64,000 nt of DNA from Candidatus Tepidiaquacellales bacterium OLB4/UTCHB1. GTDB taxonomy: Bacteria > Bacteroidota > Ignavibacteria > Tepidaquicellales > Tepidaquicellaceae. The stretch spans positions 1 through 64,000 of the forward strand of contig MWSW01000007.1 of NCBI GenBank assembly GCA_002050165.1, in the 5' to 3' direction. A program made the position numbers and the translations under genes. A model generated the notes under the pieces. The model ran no database searches, was not told where the DNA came from, and saw nothing but the letters and a program-made list of their open reading frames with translations. Positions 36,864-46,642 of this stretch are shown one piece after another. Every line of letters starts with the position of its first letter. The stretch's first letter is position 1.

Positions 36864-37442
36864 ATTAAAGACAAACATAAAAAACGCGAGCGGGTAAATG
36901 ATGAAATCAGGATACCACAAGTAAGGTTAATTGACGAAAACGGGAACTCATTAGGTATAGTTAACACGCAGGAAGCATTAAACATTGCAAACAACAGGGA
37001 ACTTGATCTAGTTGAAATTTCTCCCAACGCAAAACCACCGGTTTGTAAAATAGTTGACTACGGGAAATACAATTACGAGAAGCAAAAGAAGGAGAAGCAG
37101 GCAAAAAAGCAACAGTTCGTAATGCAGGTTAAAGAGATTAGGTTTAACCCCAATACAGACAAGCACGATCTGGAATTCAAAGCAAAACACCTGCGACATT
37201 TTTTGCTTGAAGGTCACAAAATAAAAATTTCAGTAATTTTTCGCGGTCGGATGATTACACATGCAGAATTTGGTGAAAAACTAATGAGTGAAGTAATTTC
37301 AAAACTTGATGACGTCGGAAAGTTGGAATCATCACCAAAGATGGAAGGAAAGCAACTTATAGTTTACATGACACCTGACAAAAACAAAATCAAAGCTCTG
37401 AAAGAAAAACAACGTTCGGAAAGTACACAACAAAATTTATAA
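36864..37442 (+). CDS. infC: Translation initiation factor IF-3, AUU start
   Basis: A 192-residue IF-3, which binds the 30S subunit, prevents premature subunit joining and checks the start codon. The N-domain ([38 protein letters not shown]) and C-domain ([15 protein letters not shown]) are complete. In this frame there is a stop at 36849-36851 and no ATG, GTG or TTG before 37122, which lies mid-protein. The best start is therefore ATT at 36864. AUU is the start codon of E. coli infC, where it allows IF-3 to repress itself, so the same control is likely here. Confidence 0.93.
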   Translation: MKDKHKKRERVNDEIRIPQVRLIDENGNSLGIVNTQEALNIANNRELDLVEISPNAKPPVCKIVDYGKYNYEKQKKEKQAKKQQFVMQVKEIRFNPNTDKHDLEFKAKHLRHFLLEGHKIKISVIFRGRMITHAEFGEKLMSEVISKLDDVGKLESSPKMEGKQLIVYMTPDKNKIKALKEKQRSESTQQNL

Positions 37443-37455
37443 CACAACAAATAAA

Positions 37456-37650
37456 ATGTCTAAGATAAAATCAAACCGAGCAGCAGGAAAGCGATTCAAA
37501 GCGACCGGCTCCGGTAAATTCAAAAGGAAGAAAGCCTATAAAAGGCACATCCTTACAAAGAAAGACAGTAAAAGGAAAAGAAAGCTCGGCACATCAACAC
37601 TGGTTTCTAAAGAAGACTCAAAGAGGGTTGAAAGGCTTCTTTGCATTTAA
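37456..37650 (+). CDS. rpmI: Ribosomal protein L35
   Basis: A 64-residue, very basic L35 ([31 protein letters not shown] pattern, quoted here only by its key GSGKFKR block). It begins 13 bases after infC with an A-rich leader and no Shine-Dalgarno sequence. It is the third gene of the thrS-infC-rpmI-rplT-pheS set. Confidence 0.96.
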   Translation: MSKIKSNRAAGKRFKATGSGKFKRKKAYKRHILTKKDSKRKRKLGTSTLVSKEDSKRVERLLCI

Positions 37651-37712
37651 TAAGAAAAGGTCCTCAAATCACTTAAACTGTGATACCTTAATTTTAAAAC
37701 AAACAAAACAAA

Positions 37713-38060
37713 ATGCCACGATCAAAGAACAAAGTCGCTTCCCACAGACGAAGAAAAAAAGTAATGGAGGAAGCCAAAGGATACTGGGGAGCAAGAAGTA
37801 AAGTTTATACTGTAGCGAAAAATGCTGTAGAAAAAGGGTTAACTCACGCTTACCGTGACAGGCGGTTAAAGAAGCGGGAGTTTAGAAGTCTCTGGATCCA
37901 GCGCATTAATGCTGCTGCAAGAATTTACGATGTTTCCTATTCTCAACTTATAGGTTTACTCAGGAAGAAGAACATTGATATCAACAGAAAAACTTTAGCT
38001 GAACTTGCATACAGTAATCTGAATGCTTTCGGTGAAATAGTGAAAGTCGCCAAATCTTAA
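37713..38060 (+). CDS. rplT: Ribosomal protein L20
   Basis: A 115-residue L20, an early 50S assembly protein. The N-terminus [16 protein letters not shown] and the [21 protein letters not shown] segment are diagnostic. In many bacteria L20 represses its own operon by binding an mRNA leader; I could not identify such a structure in the short gaps here. It is followed by a strong terminator. Confidence 0.97.
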   Translation: MPRSKNKVASHRRRKKVMEEAKGYWGARSKVYTVAKNAVEKGLTHAYRDRRLKKREFRSLWIQRINAAARIYDVSYSQLIGLLRKKNIDINRKTLAELAYSNLNAFGEIVKVAKS

Positions 38061-38078
38061 GTTCAACAATCTAGACCA

Positions 38079-38104
38079 AAGGCGAGCTAAAACTCGCCTT
38101 TTTT
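38079..38104 (+). terminator. Intrinsic terminator between rplT and pheS
   Basis: AAGGCGAG at 38079-38086 pairs with CTCGCCTT at 38093-38100 around a 6-base loop, then T to 38104. The pheS ATG begins only 10 bases after the stem. Confidence 0.85.
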
Positions 38105-38110
38105 GTGTAA

Positions 38111-39148
38111 ATGAGCCTCCTTGATAAAATAGAACATACACGATTATCTGCCATCGCAGATTTGAAAAATGTAAATGACAGCGCCGGACTTGAAAAGTAC
38201 CGACTGAAATTTCTCAGCCGAAAAGGTTTGCTTAACGAAATCTTTGATGAGTTCAAACAAGTACCCGGTAATCAAAAGGGCAGTTATGGCAAGGTAATCA
38301 ACGAATTGAAGATTTTTTTGCAATCATCTTTTGACGAAACATCAGATAAAGTAAACGGATTAAATTCCGTCACAAGAGAGAAAATAGATTTCACACTTCC
38401 GGGTATTGCTTACAACGTTGGTTCAAAGCACCTAATCACTCAGGCGCTTGATGAAATTACTGATATATTCAGACGAATCGGATTTGGCGTATATGAAGGA
38501 TTTGAAATCGAGGACGAGTTTCACAATTTCGATGCATTGAACACACCTGAATACCACCCCTCTCGGGATATGCAGGATACTTTTTACATTAAATCACACA
38601 GGCAGAAAAACCGGTATGTACTAAGAACGCAGACTTCTCCAGGTCAAATAAGGGTAATGAGGGAACATACACCACCTATCAGGGTGATCGTACCCGGACG
38701 TGTTTACAGGAATGAGGAAATAAATGCTAGAAGCCTTGAAATGTTTCATCAGGTAGAAGGTTTATACGTTGATAAGAATGTAAGCATGAGGGAGCTTAAA
38801 GCTACCATCAATTATTTTGCTCATGAATTTTTCGGTAAAGAACTTGCAATAAGAATGAGACCAAGTTATTTCCCGTTTACAGAACCCTCAGCAGAAGTTG
38901 ACGTCGAATGTTATCTTTGCAATGGAAATGGTTGCAGAATATGTAAAAATTCAGGTTGGCTTGAAATTGCCGGTTGCGGTATGGTTGACCCTGAAGTATT
39001 TAAACATTGTGGATATGACCCTGAACAATATACCGGATATGCTTTTGGTTTCGGTATTGAAAGAACTCTGATGATTAAATTCGGTATTCCTGACATCAGA
39101 ATGTTCTATGAAAACGATATAAGGTTCTTAAAACAATTTAAAGGTTAA
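38111..39148 (+). CDS. pheS: Phenylalanyl-tRNA synthetase alpha subunit
   Basis: A 345-residue catalytic subunit of the (alpha-beta)2 enzyme. An N-terminal coiled region is followed by the class II core, with FEIEDEFHNFDALN, LRTQTSPGQIRVM, GRVYRNEEINARSLEMFHQVEG and GFGIERTLMI. The usual partner pheT does not follow; a cyclophilin gene does. The ATG at 38111 gives the normal family N-terminus despite lying next to the terminator. Confidence 0.96.
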   Translation: MSLLDKIEHTRLSAIADLKNVNDSAGLEKYRLKFLSRKGLLNEIFDEFKQVPGNQKGSYGKVINELKIFLQSSFDETSDKVNGLNSVTREKIDFTLPGIAYNVGSKHLITQALDEITDIFRRIGFGVYEGFEIEDEFHNFDALNTPEYHPSRDMQDTFYIKSHRQKNRYVLRTQTSPGQIRVMREHTPPIRVIVPGRVYRNEEINARSLEMFHQVEGLYVDKNVSMRELKATINYFAHEFFGKELAIRMRPSYFPFTEPSAEVDVECYLCNGNGCRICKNSGWLEIAGCGMVDPEVFKHCGYDPEQYTGYAFGFGIERTLMIKFGIPDIRMFYENDIRFLKQFKG

Positions 39149-39161
39149 ATAAAATAATAGC

Positions 39162-39848
39162 ATGAAAAACTTAAACATTTCCGTTCTGTTAATTTTCCTC
39201 TTCTTTGTTACTTTGACCGGTTGCTCAAAGACAGAAGAGCAGGGAAATAAAACGGAGACTAAAACGGAATCCAACATTACAGAACAAAAAAACATTGATC
39301 CAATGACAACAAACAATGAAACAAAAACAGAGTCAACCGAAAAAGATTCTGTAACAACCGATAACAATGATAAAAAATCCGATGGAGATATTGTTAAAAT
39401 GGAAACAAACATGGGTACAATAAAGATAAAATTGTACACCGAAAAGGCACCGATAACCACTGAAAATTTTAAAAAACTTGTTAACAAAGGATTTTATGAC
39501 GGAGTTACATTTCATAGGGTGATTGACGGCTTTATGATACAAGGTGGTGATCCTACCGGTACCGGTAGAGGCGGATCAGATGAAGTAATTAAAGATGAAT
39601 TCCACCCTGACTTGAAGCACAATAAGGCTGGTATTCTTTCAATGGCAAATAAAGGACCGAATACCGGTACTTCTCAATTCTTCATTACGCTTGCTCCACA
39701 ACCGCACCTCGATAATCGTCACGCGGTCTTTGGTGAGGTAATAGAAGGAATGGATGTCGTAAAGAAAATCGGAAAAGTTAAAACCGGTCCTGGCGATAAA
39801 CCGGTTGAGGATGTAATTATGACTAAAGTTACCGTTGAAAACAATTAA
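39162..39848 (+). CDS. Cyclophilin-type peptidyl-prolyl isomerase lipoprotein
   Basis: A 228-residue protein with a lipoprotein signal (lipobox TLTGC, Cys21), a Thr/Glu/Lys-rich linker (about 22-75) and a compact bacterial cyclophilin domain (about 80-227: GTIKIKLYTEKAP, VTFHRVIDGFMIQGGD, GTSQFFITLAPQPHLDNRHAVFGEV). It should catalyse proline isomerisation in proteins of the periplasm while tethered to a membrane. The linker is low-complexity and probably flexible. Confidence 0.93.
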   Translation: MKNLNISVLLIFLFFVTLTGCSKTEEQGNKTETKTESNITEQKNIDPMTTNNETKTESTEKDSVTTDNNDKKSDGDIVKMETNMGTIKIKLYTEKAPITTENFKKLVNKGFYDGVTFHRVIDGFMIQGGDPTGTGRGGSDEVIKDEFHPDLKHNKAGILSMANKGPNTGTSQFFITLAPQPHLDNRHAVFGEVIEGMDVVKKIGKVKTGPGDKPVEDVIMTKVTVENN

Positions 39849-39864
39849 TAACAAAATTAATCTT

Positions 39865-39894
39865 AAAGGGCGGTCGTAAAGGCTGCCTTTTTTT
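39865..39894 (+). terminator. Intrinsic terminator touching the holA start codon
   Basis: AAAGGGCGGTC at 39865-39875 pairs (with three G-U pairs) with GGCTGCCTTTT at 39881-39891 around a GTAAA loop. The T run ends at 39894 and the holA ATG begins at 39895. Confidence 0.75.
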
Positions 39895-40935
39895 ATGTCA
39901 AAATCAAAAACTGTAAATATTGCTTTCAACATTCTAAAAAAAAAGTTATCTACGGATAAACTTGCACCGTGTATTATAATTAATTCAACCCAAAAACCAC
40001 TAATTGAAGAACTGATTGCTGTAATTGGTAAGAGTTTCATCGGCAATTATTTTAATTTTACTGAGCATGTAAAAACTTTTTTCACCGATGACAAAAACTC
40101 AGAAGCGGTACTCTCGGAGTGCGCAAATGCAAGTTTCTTTATTGAAAAAAAAATAGTTTTGTTAAAGGTTGTCAAAAAACCCGGGTATCGGGGATTTACT
40201 AAACAGGAAAATGAATCCTTTTCTAATTATATCAGAACGGCCAACCCTGACAATATCCTTTTAATTGCAGACTACAGTGATGAGTTTAAAGTTGCGCAAT
40301 ATGCCGATCTCGAAAAAGCCGGCGCAGAAATTTTCAGTATAAAACAATTTAACGAAACCGAATTTGCTAATTGGGTAAGGGATAATTTTACCCCTTATGA
40401 AATCGGAGATGATGAGTTAAATTACTTTTGCTCTTTTCTGAACCTTTCAGTTGACCAGGCTCGTGAGGAAATTGAAAAATTGAAAATTTACTGCAGTAAC
40501 AGGAAAAAAATAACACTGGATGATATTAAAGTTTGTATTGGTATTTCAAAGGACTATAGTGAATTTGACTTTATCAATGCGGTACTAAATAAGAACGCCG
40601 ATCGCGCCTTAAATGTGTTCAGGTCAATATCAAACAAAAAGGACTTTGCAACTTATTCTGCTTATCTCTTATCATCGGCATATATCGCGATTTCAAAGTT
40701 GAAAGACCCCGGTATTTCGAAACTAAATCCTTATCAGCTAAGGGTTGAATTGAAAATATGGAATGATTTTGAAAAATTATGCTCACTCTATAAAAAAAAG
40801 GCATCTGAACTAAATGAACTTAAATTAAAAAATGCGTTTGATTATATTTATTCAGTTGAATTAAAACTGAAGTCAAGCGAATCTAATAAGGATTTACTGA
40901 TTTCAAAGTTAATAATAGACCTTGTAAATCTTTAA
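39895..40935 (+). CDS. holA: DNA polymerase III delta subunit
   Basis: A 346-residue protein resembling HolA, the clamp-loader subunit that opens the beta clamp. The N-terminus (APCIIINSTQKPLIEELI), the FFIEKKIVLLKVVKK segment, and the later helical domains (EFANWVRDNF, LSVDQAREEIEKLKIY, SEFDFINAVLNKNADRAL) match the family order. Sequence similarity in this family is low, so the call rests on the overall pattern. ATG 39895 directly abuts the preceding terminator T run. Confidence 0.85.
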   Translation: MSKSKTVNIAFNILKKKLSTDKLAPCIIINSTQKPLIEELIAVIGKSFIGNYFNFTEHVKTFFTDDKNSEAVLSECANASFFIEKKIVLLKVVKKPGYRGFTKQENESFSNYIRTANPDNILLIADYSDEFKVAQYADLEKAGAEIFSIKQFNETEFANWVRDNFTPYEIGDDELNYFCSFLNLSVDQAREEIEKLKIYCSNRKKITLDDIKVCIGISKDYSEFDFINAVLNKNADRALNVFRSISNKKDFATYSAYLLSSAYIAISKLKDPGISKLNPYQLRVELKIWNDFEKLCSLYKKKASELNELKLKNAFDYIYSVELKLKSSESNKDLLISKLIIDLVNL

Positions 40936-40980
40936 ATTTTGGAACAATAATAGTTTTAAATAGTAAAACCAACGTAGAGA

Positions 40981-41583
40981 TTGAATAGCCCGAAAAAAGA
41001 TTATAAATCTTTGACCGATGAACAGTTGATATTCGAATTTCAACAAGAGGATGTTGAAGCGTTCAATGAAATAGTTTTCAGATATAAAGACAGGTTAGTA
41101 AACTTTCTGTATAGATACACCGGGAGCAAGGATGATTCTGAAGACCTTGCTCAGGATACGTTTTTAAAACTCTACCGGTCGAAACATTTGTACAGGGAGA
41201 TAGCAAAATTTTCAACTTGGTTTTACACCATTGCAATAAATTTAGCTAAAACTAATCTGCGGAAAAAAGTCAGGTACAACGCTATTTCCATCAGTGATAT
41301 TGATCCGGATGAAGAGAAAGATTTCGAACTTCCGGCAAGCGGTCAGATAAGTCCTGAAGATAGCGCAAACGCAAGTATTGAAAATGTTTACATTCAGAAC
41401 GCAATTAATTCTTTGAACGAAAAATTCCGCGAGGTAATTATTCTCAGGGATATTCAAGATTTAGATTACGAAGAAATATCAAAGATTACAGACCTTCCTC
41501 TTGGGACGGTAAAATCCAGAATTAACAGGGGACGGGAAAGGCTAAAAGAACTCTTAAAAGAAATTTATAAACCAAGCAATTAA
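40981..41583 (+). CDS. ECF-type RNA polymerase sigma factor (RpoE family)
   Basis: A 200-residue sigma-70 family factor with region 2 (AFNEIVFRYKDRLVNFLYRYTG, EDLAQDTFLKLYR, FSTWFYTIAINLAKTNLRKK) and region 4 (LNEKFREVIILRDIQDLDYEEIS, LGTVKSRINRGRERLKELL). Start TTG at 40981. It is followed after 31 bases by a single-pass membrane protein that looks like its anti-sigma factor, so it probably responds to an envelope signal. Confidence 0.93.
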   Translation: MNSPKKDYKSLTDEQLIFEFQQEDVEAFNEIVFRYKDRLVNFLYRYTGSKDDSEDLAQDTFLKLYRSKHLYREIAKFSTWFYTIAINLAKTNLRKKVRYNAISISDIDPDEEKDFELPASGQISPEDSANASIENVYIQNAINSLNEKFREVIILRDIQDLDYEEISKITDLPLGTVKSRINRGRERLKELLKEIYKPSN

Positions 41584-41614
41584 AGCGAATATTCAGGAAA
41601 TTTAAAGATTTACC

Positions 41615-42403
41615 GTGTTAGAAGAAGATAAACATCTTGATATAAGGGAGAAACTGCTTAATCTGCCCAAAATTAAAGCAAGCGAAAATTTTGAGTCGGA
41701 ATTACTTGCAAGAATTAACCTTGAAGAATCAAGAGTACCTCAATCCACAACAGTTCCTCCAAAAAGAACCGCAGGATTTTTTAGTAAATTGTTCAAGCAA
41801 CAAAATCCTTACGTGGTTTCAGGGTTAAGTCTGGCTGTAGTTGTATTGATTATCTTTGGTATCTATTCGCTGAATAATTTTAATGTTTCAGATAATAATA
41901 CAGATAGTAGTAATGAACTTTTAACTAATACAAATACTGAATCAACTCCCAGTCCCAAAGAGAAGGTAAAAACCGAAGAAAATTTGACATCAACCAAAGT
42001 TGAGGAAGCGCCGTTAATTTCAAAAAGAGATTTAACTTCTCTCAATTTAAATTCCTACGAGGAAAAGATGACAACAAGTGATTTTGTAAACGGACTCGGG
42101 TACACGGATTCTTATACCGGAACGCTGGTCAAGAAAGAAGAATCCACAGAAATCAATGATGAAATTAAAAGTGGCTTTGCACCGGTAACTGAATCAAGTA
42201 AGACAGAGGAAAAGGTAACGGCAGATTCGCCGAAACTATCCGCAATGCCAAATGTAACAGAGACAATTTCAAGAGAAGCCGAAGAGATCTCAAACCAAGA
42301 GGACACATCGAAGGAGCCGGATCATTCTTTAAGAGAGATGAATAAAATTAAAAAATCACATCTCGACTCCCTAAGGAAAAAAATAAAGAAGCTGGAAGGA
42401 TAA
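41615..42403 (+). CDS. Probable membrane anti-sigma factor
   Basis: A 262-residue protein with a short cytoplasmic N-terminus (LPKIKASENFESELLARI, a motif common in anti-sigma factors of this lineage), one membrane segment (about 67-86) and a long polar, Ser/Thr/Glu-rich outer region without recognisable fold. The GTG start lies 31 bases after the sigma factor gene. The role is inferred from this pairing and topology; I see no zinc-binding HxxxCxxC motif. Confidence 0.7.
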   Translation: MLEEDKHLDIREKLLNLPKIKASENFESELLARINLEESRVPQSTTVPPKRTAGFFSKLFKQQNPYVVSGLSLAVVVLIIFGIYSLNNFNVSDNNTDSSNELLTNTNTESTPSPKEKVKTEENLTSTKVEEAPLISKRDLTSLNLNSYEEKMTTSDFVNGLGYTDSYTGTLVKKEESTEINDEIKSGFAPVTESSKTEEKVTADSPKLSAMPNVTETISREAEEISNQEDTSKEPDHSLREMNKIKKSHLDSLRKKIKKLEG

Positions 42404-42469
42404 AAATTTTCTGACTTATTTATAAGTTCCCGCCTATTTAACTTCACTTCAAATCCATTTTCTTAGTCA

Positions 42470-42739
42470 ATGTATAAAGCAAAGGTAATAGTTACACTTC
42501 GACCTTCCGTTTTTGATCCTCAGGGTAAAGCAGTTGAAAATTCATTGAAGTCCATTGGACTCAGTTCGGTTCTGGACATCCGAATCGGGAAATATATTGA
42601 GATGGAAATTGAAACAGAATCTTATCAGGAAGCGGAGCAGGTTGTAATTGAAGCGTGCAAAAAACTACTTTCAAATCCTGTTATGGATGATTATAACTTC
42701 ACAGTTCAGGAAATTCAATCGGAGAGGAGCATTAAATGA
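42470..42739 (+). CDS. purS: Phosphoribosylformylglycinamidine synthase subunit PurS
   Basis: An 89-residue PurS, the bridging subunit of the three-part FGAM synthase in purine synthesis. The N-terminus ([21 protein letters not shown]) and the following KYIEMEIE strand are characteristic. Its TGA overlaps the purQ ATG. purL is not in the window. Confidence 0.95.
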   Translation: MYKAKVIVTLRPSVFDPQGKAVENSLKSIGLSSVLDIRIGKYIEMEIETESYQEAEQVVIEACKKLLSNPVMDDYNFTVQEIQSERSIK

Positions 42740-43407
42740 GTACTGCAAAAGTAGGGATCATAGTTTTTCCCGGCTCCAACTGCGATGCAGACACTTATCA
42801 CGTATTTAATAATATCATCGGGGTAGATACAAAATTCATTTGGCACAAGAGCGCTACCCTTGAAGACAGAAATATCGTAATTTTGCCGGGTGGATTTTCA
42901 TATGGTGATTATCTGAGGTGTGGCGCAATTGCTAAATTCTCTCCTATAATGTCAGAAATAATTCGCTTCGCCCAAAAAGGTGGTATAGTTATCGGGATTT
43001 GTAATGGTTTTCAAGTGTTATGTGAAACAGGATTGCTTCCCGGTGCGTTAATCCGAAACCGGATGCTTAAATTTATCTGTGATTTAGTTACATTGAAAGT
43101 AGAGAATAATAAAAGTATTTTTACAAGCTATTACGAAATTAAGGAAGAGATTAAACTTCCGATTGCTCATGGCGAAGGTAACTATGTTTGCGATTCTGAT
43201 ACATTATCGGAATTAATTGGAAACAATCAGGTATTGTTTACATACACGGAAAATCCCAACGGGTCAACGGGTAATATCGCGGGACTTCAAAACGTTTCAA
43301 GAAATATATTAGGTTTAATGCCGCATCCTGAAAGAGCATCGGAATCAATACTCGGAAACACTGATGGAATAAGGCTTTTGCGTTGTGTGGCTGAAAGTGT
43401 AATTTAA
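42736..43407 (+). CDS. purQ: Phosphoribosylformylglycinamidine synthase glutaminase subunit PurQ
   Basis: A 223-residue class I glutaminase that feeds ammonia to PurL. It has the N-terminal [15 protein letters not shown], the oxyanion segment [15 protein letters not shown], the nucleophile in [11 protein letters not shown], and the His-Glu pair in LMPHPERA. It overlaps purS by four bases (ATGA). Confidence 0.96.
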   Translation: MSTAKVGIIVFPGSNCDADTYHVFNNIIGVDTKFIWHKSATLEDRNIVILPGGFSYGDYLRCGAIAKFSPIMSEIIRFAQKGGIVIGICNGFQVLCETGLLPGALIRNRMLKFICDLVTLKVENNKSIFTSYYEIKEEIKLPIAHGEGNYVCDSDTLSELIGNNQVLFTYTENPNGSTGNIAGLQNVSRNILGLMPHPERASESILGNTDGIRLLRCVAESVI

Positions 43408-43425
43408 AAATTAAGGAGAACTACA

Positions 43426-43608
43426 ATGTTCGGTTTAGGTACACAGGAGTTAATACTAATTGCAGTTGTAATTCTTGTCCTTTTTGGAGCTAAGAAAATT
43501 CCTGACTTTATGCAAGGGCTTGGGAAAGGAATTAAGGAATTCAAAAAGGCAAGCACTGATATTGAAAAAGATATCACCAAATCAATCGAAGATAAAAAAG
43601 AAGTATAA
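43426..43608 (+). CDS. tatA: Twin-arginine translocase protein TatA
   Basis: A 60-residue TatA/E protein that forms the pore-like part of the folded-protein exporter. One N-terminal membrane segment (about 6-20, ELILIAVVILVLFG) is followed by the amphipathic helix (KKIPDFMQGLGKGIKEFKK). A true Shine-Dalgarno sequence, AAGGAG, sits about 8 bases before the ATG; this stands out in a window where most genes lack one. Confidence 0.94.
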   Translation: MFGLGTQELILIAVVILVLFGAKKIPDFMQGLGKGIKEFKKASTDIEKDITKSIEDKKEV

Positions 43609-43622
43609 AATTTTATTAATTC

Positions 43623-43658
43623 ATACCGTCACTGTTATTTTTTGTGGCGGTATTTTTT
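43623..43658 (+). terminator. Intrinsic terminator between tatA and gatA
   Basis: ATACCGTCAC at 43623-43632 pairs with GTGGCGGTAT at 43644-43653 (one G-U pair) around an 11-base T-rich loop, followed by TTTTT. gatA starts 14 bases after the stem. Confidence 0.75.
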
Positions 43659-43667
43659 ATTTTATAA

Positions 43668-45104
43668 ATGCAGATACCCGCCGGTTTTTATCAGGTTAAA
43701 AAAGATATAGAAAGCCATAAATATTCCCTTCGGGATATTATGAATGAATATCTTTCAAGGATTGAAAGTAATAAAGATTTGAATGCGTTCACATGTGTTT
43801 TTGAAGATGTAACAAGCCGTGCGGATGAAGTAAATGAAAAAATTTTAAATGGCAGTTCGGGGAAACTTGCAGGATTAATTTGTTCTGTAAAAGATGTCAT
43901 TTCGATTAAAGGTAAACCTCTCACCTGCAGTTCAGGAATACTATCGGATTTTAAAGCACTCTACAGTGCTACGGCAGTTGAAAGATTAGAAAATGAGGAT
44001 GCAATAATAATCGGAAAAGTAAACTGTGACGAATTTGCAATGGGGTCATCAAATGAGAATTCATTCCACGGTCCTGTTTTAAATCCGATAGATAAAACCC
44101 GTGTTCCGGGTGGTTCCTCCGGTGGAAGCGCTGTATCAGTTGCAGCTGACCTTTGCATGATTTCGCTTGGATCCGAAACCGGCGGATCAATCAGACAACC
44201 TGCGTCATATTGCGGTATCACTGGTTTAAAAGTAAGTTACGGACGGATATCAAGATTCGGCTTAACCGCATTTGCATCTTCCTTTGATTCCATTGGAGTT
44301 TTCGGTAAAGAAATCTCTGATATTGCATCCGTCCTTGAGGTTATAGCCGGATACGATGAAAACGATTCCACGTCTTCCGAAATACCGGTTGACCGATATT
44401 GTTCAATTCTCGAAGAAGATATAAATACGGAAACTTTTACAATAGGTATTGTGGATGAATATTTCAGCGAAGGTCTGAACCCTGAAATTAAGGCAGGATT
44501 AAATTCGCTAATTGAAAAATTACGCGCTGCCGGTGTAAAAATAAAATCAGTTAGCCTGCCGTATTCGAAATATGTAATTCAAACGTATTACATTCTTACC
44601 TCGGCAGAAGCTTCCAGTAACCTTGCAAGGTACGACGGTGTGAGGTACGGTTTAAGAGAAGTTAATTCAACAAACCTTGAGGAGATGTATGTCAATACAA
44701 GGTCTGAAGGTTTTGGAACGGAAGTTAAACGAAGAATAATGCTTGGTACTTATGTACTCTCATCAGGATATTACGATGCATATTACCGTAAAGCACAGAA
44801 AGTAAGGCGGTTAATCAAGAGTGATTTCGATAGAGTATTCCACGAAGTTGATTATATTTTATCTCCCACAACTCCGACAACTGCATTTAAGCTGAAAGAA
44901 AAAATCGATGATCCGCTTTCAATGTATCTAAACGATATATACACCGCATCAATAAACCTTGCGGGAATCCCTGCAATTTCAATACCAGCGGGGTATGATT
45001 CTAACGGTTTACCTTACGGAGTTCAGGTAATAGGGAAAAAATTTGATGAATCAGGATTATTTAAAATGCATAAATTAATTTCAAACACTATAAATTCAAA
45101 CTAA
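43668..45104 (+). CDS. gatA: Asp-tRNA(Asn)/Glu-tRNA(Gln) amidotransferase subunit A
   Basis: A 478-residue amidase-signature enzyme that hydrolyses glutamine and channels ammonia to the GatB site. The Ser-cisSer-Lys triad is visible: Lys in CSVKDVIS, then [11 protein letters not shown] and the glycine-serine stretch [10 protein letters not shown] with [11 protein letters not shown]. Length is normal. It ends one base before the glutamate dehydrogenase ATG. Confidence 0.96.
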   Translation: MQIPAGFYQVKKDIESHKYSLRDIMNEYLSRIESNKDLNAFTCVFEDVTSRADEVNEKILNGSSGKLAGLICSVKDVISIKGKPLTCSSGILSDFKALYSATAVERLENEDAIIIGKVNCDEFAMGSSNENSFHGPVLNPIDKTRVPGGSSGGSAVSVAADLCMISLGSETGGSIRQPASYCGITGLKVSYGRISRFGLTAFASSFDSIGVFGKEISDIASVLEVIAGYDENDSTSSEIPVDRYCSILEEDINTETFTIGIVDEYFSEGLNPEIKAGLNSLIEKLRAAGVKIKSVSLPYSKYVIQTYYILTSAEASSNLARYDGVRYGLREVNSTNLEEMYVNTRSEGFGTEVKRRIMLGTYVLSSGYYDAYYRKAQKVRRLIKSDFDRVFHEVDYILSPTTPTTAFKLKEKIDDPLSMYLNDIYTASINLAGIPAISIPAGYDSNGLPYGVQVIGKKFDESGLFKMHKLISNTINSN

Positions 45105-45105
45105 A

Positions 45106-46515
45106 ATGACACACTCCAGATTTTTCGAAAATGTCAGTTATTATTTCGACAAGGCGGCAAAGCATCTCGATTATCCGAAGGGGCTTTTAGACCAAATTAA
45201 AATCTGTAACAGCGTTTACAGTTTCAAATTCCCGGTAAAGATGGATGATGACAGGTTTGAAGTGATCGAAGCTTTCAGAGTCGAGCACTCTCACCATAAA
45301 ATGCCGGTGAAAGGTGGAATAAGATACAGTGATATGGTGAATGAGGATGAGGTTAAGGCGTTGGCTGCATTAATGACATACAAGTGTGCGTTGGTTGACG
45401 TTCCCTTTGGTGGTGCTAAGGGAGGAATCAGCATCAACGTTAAAAATTATTCTGAAAAAGAGCTTGAACGAATTACCCGTCGTTACACATCTGAACTGAT
45501 TAAAAAGAATTTTATTGGACCGGGGATTGACGTACCGGCTCCTGATTACGGAACAGGCGAGAGGGAGATGGCATGGATTGCTGATACTTATGCAGCGTTT
45601 CATCACGGTGAAATTGATGCGTTCGCTTGTGTAACTGGTAAACCGCTTTCACAGCACGGTATCAACGGACGAAAGGCAGCCACAGGTCGAGGCGTTTATT
45701 ATGGCCTGAGAGAAGCCGTTAGAAATAAACAGTTGATGGATAAGCTTGGACTCAGCACCGGACTTGAAGGCAAATCAATTATCGTGCAGGGTTTAGGTAA
45801 TGTAGGTTACCATGCAGCGAAATTTTTACAGGAAGACGGAGCAAAGATTGTCGGAATTGCGGAATTTGAGGGTGGAATTTATGATCCAAACGGATTAGAT
45901 GTTCAGGCTGTCTTCGAACATCGTTTGGAAACCAAATCAATTCTGAATTTTAAAACAGCAAAGAATTTTGAAAAGTCTGAAGAACTTTTAGAAGTGGAGT
46001 GTGACATACTTGTACCCGCAGCGCTTGAGAACCAGATTCATGATGGAAACGCTCCGAACATCAAAGCAAAAATTGTTGGCGAAGGCGCAAATGGTCCTTT
46101 AACACCTGGTGCTGAAGAAATCCTGCTCAAAAAAAATATACTCATAGTTCCGGATCTGTTCCTTAATGCAGGTGGTGTAACTGTATCTTATTTCGAATGG
46201 CTGAAAAATATTTCTCACGTTGCTTACGGTAGGATTGGCAGGAGATATGAAGAATCATCTGTGAAAAATGTCATTGCAGCAATTGAAGAACTGTCCGGTA
46301 AAAACCTTTCGGATTCCCAACGGGCACAAATCATCAGGGGAGCAAGTGAGCATGACCTTGTAAATTCCGGTCTTGAAGACACTATGATAATTTCATTCAA
46401 TCAGATTTTAGAGATTATGAACAGTAGAAACCTTTCGGATTTAAGGACTGCCGCATTTATAAAATCACTTGACCGAATCGCAAAATCCTATTTCGAGCTG
46501 GGAATTTTCCCGTGA
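45106..46515 (+). CDS. gdhA: Glu/Leu/Phe/Val-family (glutamate) dehydrogenase
   Basis: A 469-residue enzyme interconverting glutamate and 2-oxoglutarate plus ammonia. The catalytic segment [29 protein letters not shown] and [15 protein letters not shown] are intact, and a Rossmann region ([12 protein letters not shown], about 229-240) binds the nicotinamide cofactor. The residues deciding NAD or NADP use cannot be judged reliably. It follows gatA with a one-base gap and ends before a terminator. Confidence 0.93.
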   Translation: MTHSRFFENVSYYFDKAAKHLDYPKGLLDQIKICNSVYSFKFPVKMDDDRFEVIEAFRVEHSHHKMPVKGGIRYSDMVNEDEVKALAALMTYKCALVDVPFGGAKGGISINVKNYSEKELERITRRYTSELIKKNFIGPGIDVPAPDYGTGEREMAWIADTYAAFHHGEIDAFACVTGKPLSQHGINGRKAATGRGVYYGLREAVRNKQLMDKLGLSTGLEGKSIIVQGLGNVGYHAAKFLQEDGAKIVGIAEFEGGIYDPNGLDVQAVFEHRLETKSILNFKTAKNFEKSEELLEVECDILVPAALENQIHDGNAPNIKAKIVGEGANGPLTPGAEEILLKKNILIVPDLFLNAGGVTVSYFEWLKNISHVAYGRIGRRYEESSVKNVIAAIEELSGKNLSDSQRAQIIRGASEHDLVNSGLEDTMIISFNQILEIMNSRNLSDLRTAAFIKSLDRIAKSYFELGIFP

Positions 46516-46539
46516 TTTTGTATTGTGAACTCACATTAG

Positions 46540-46568
46540 AAAGTCAGGCTAATAACCTGACTTTTTTT
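46540..46568 (+). terminator. Intrinsic terminator after glutamate dehydrogenase gene
   Basis: AAAGTCAGG at 46540-46548 pairs with CCTGACTTT at 46556-46564 around a 7-base loop and is followed by T to 46568. Confidence 0.88.
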
Positions 46569-46642
46569 ATTAATTATTGAGACAATTCAATGGCTTTTAT
46601 AAATTGAAAATTCCTGACATTAGCTGTAATTTGAAAATTCCA

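Noticed and set aside
37122-37442. A 106-residue frame starting at ATG 37122 as the infC gene
   Set aside because: It begins in the middle of IF-3. The N-domain is encoded in the same frame upstream and only lacks a standard start codon.
46577-46642. N-terminal extension of the second sigma factor from TTG 46577
   Set aside because: The extra 22 residues have no counterpart in ECF sigma factors, and a good ATG follows.
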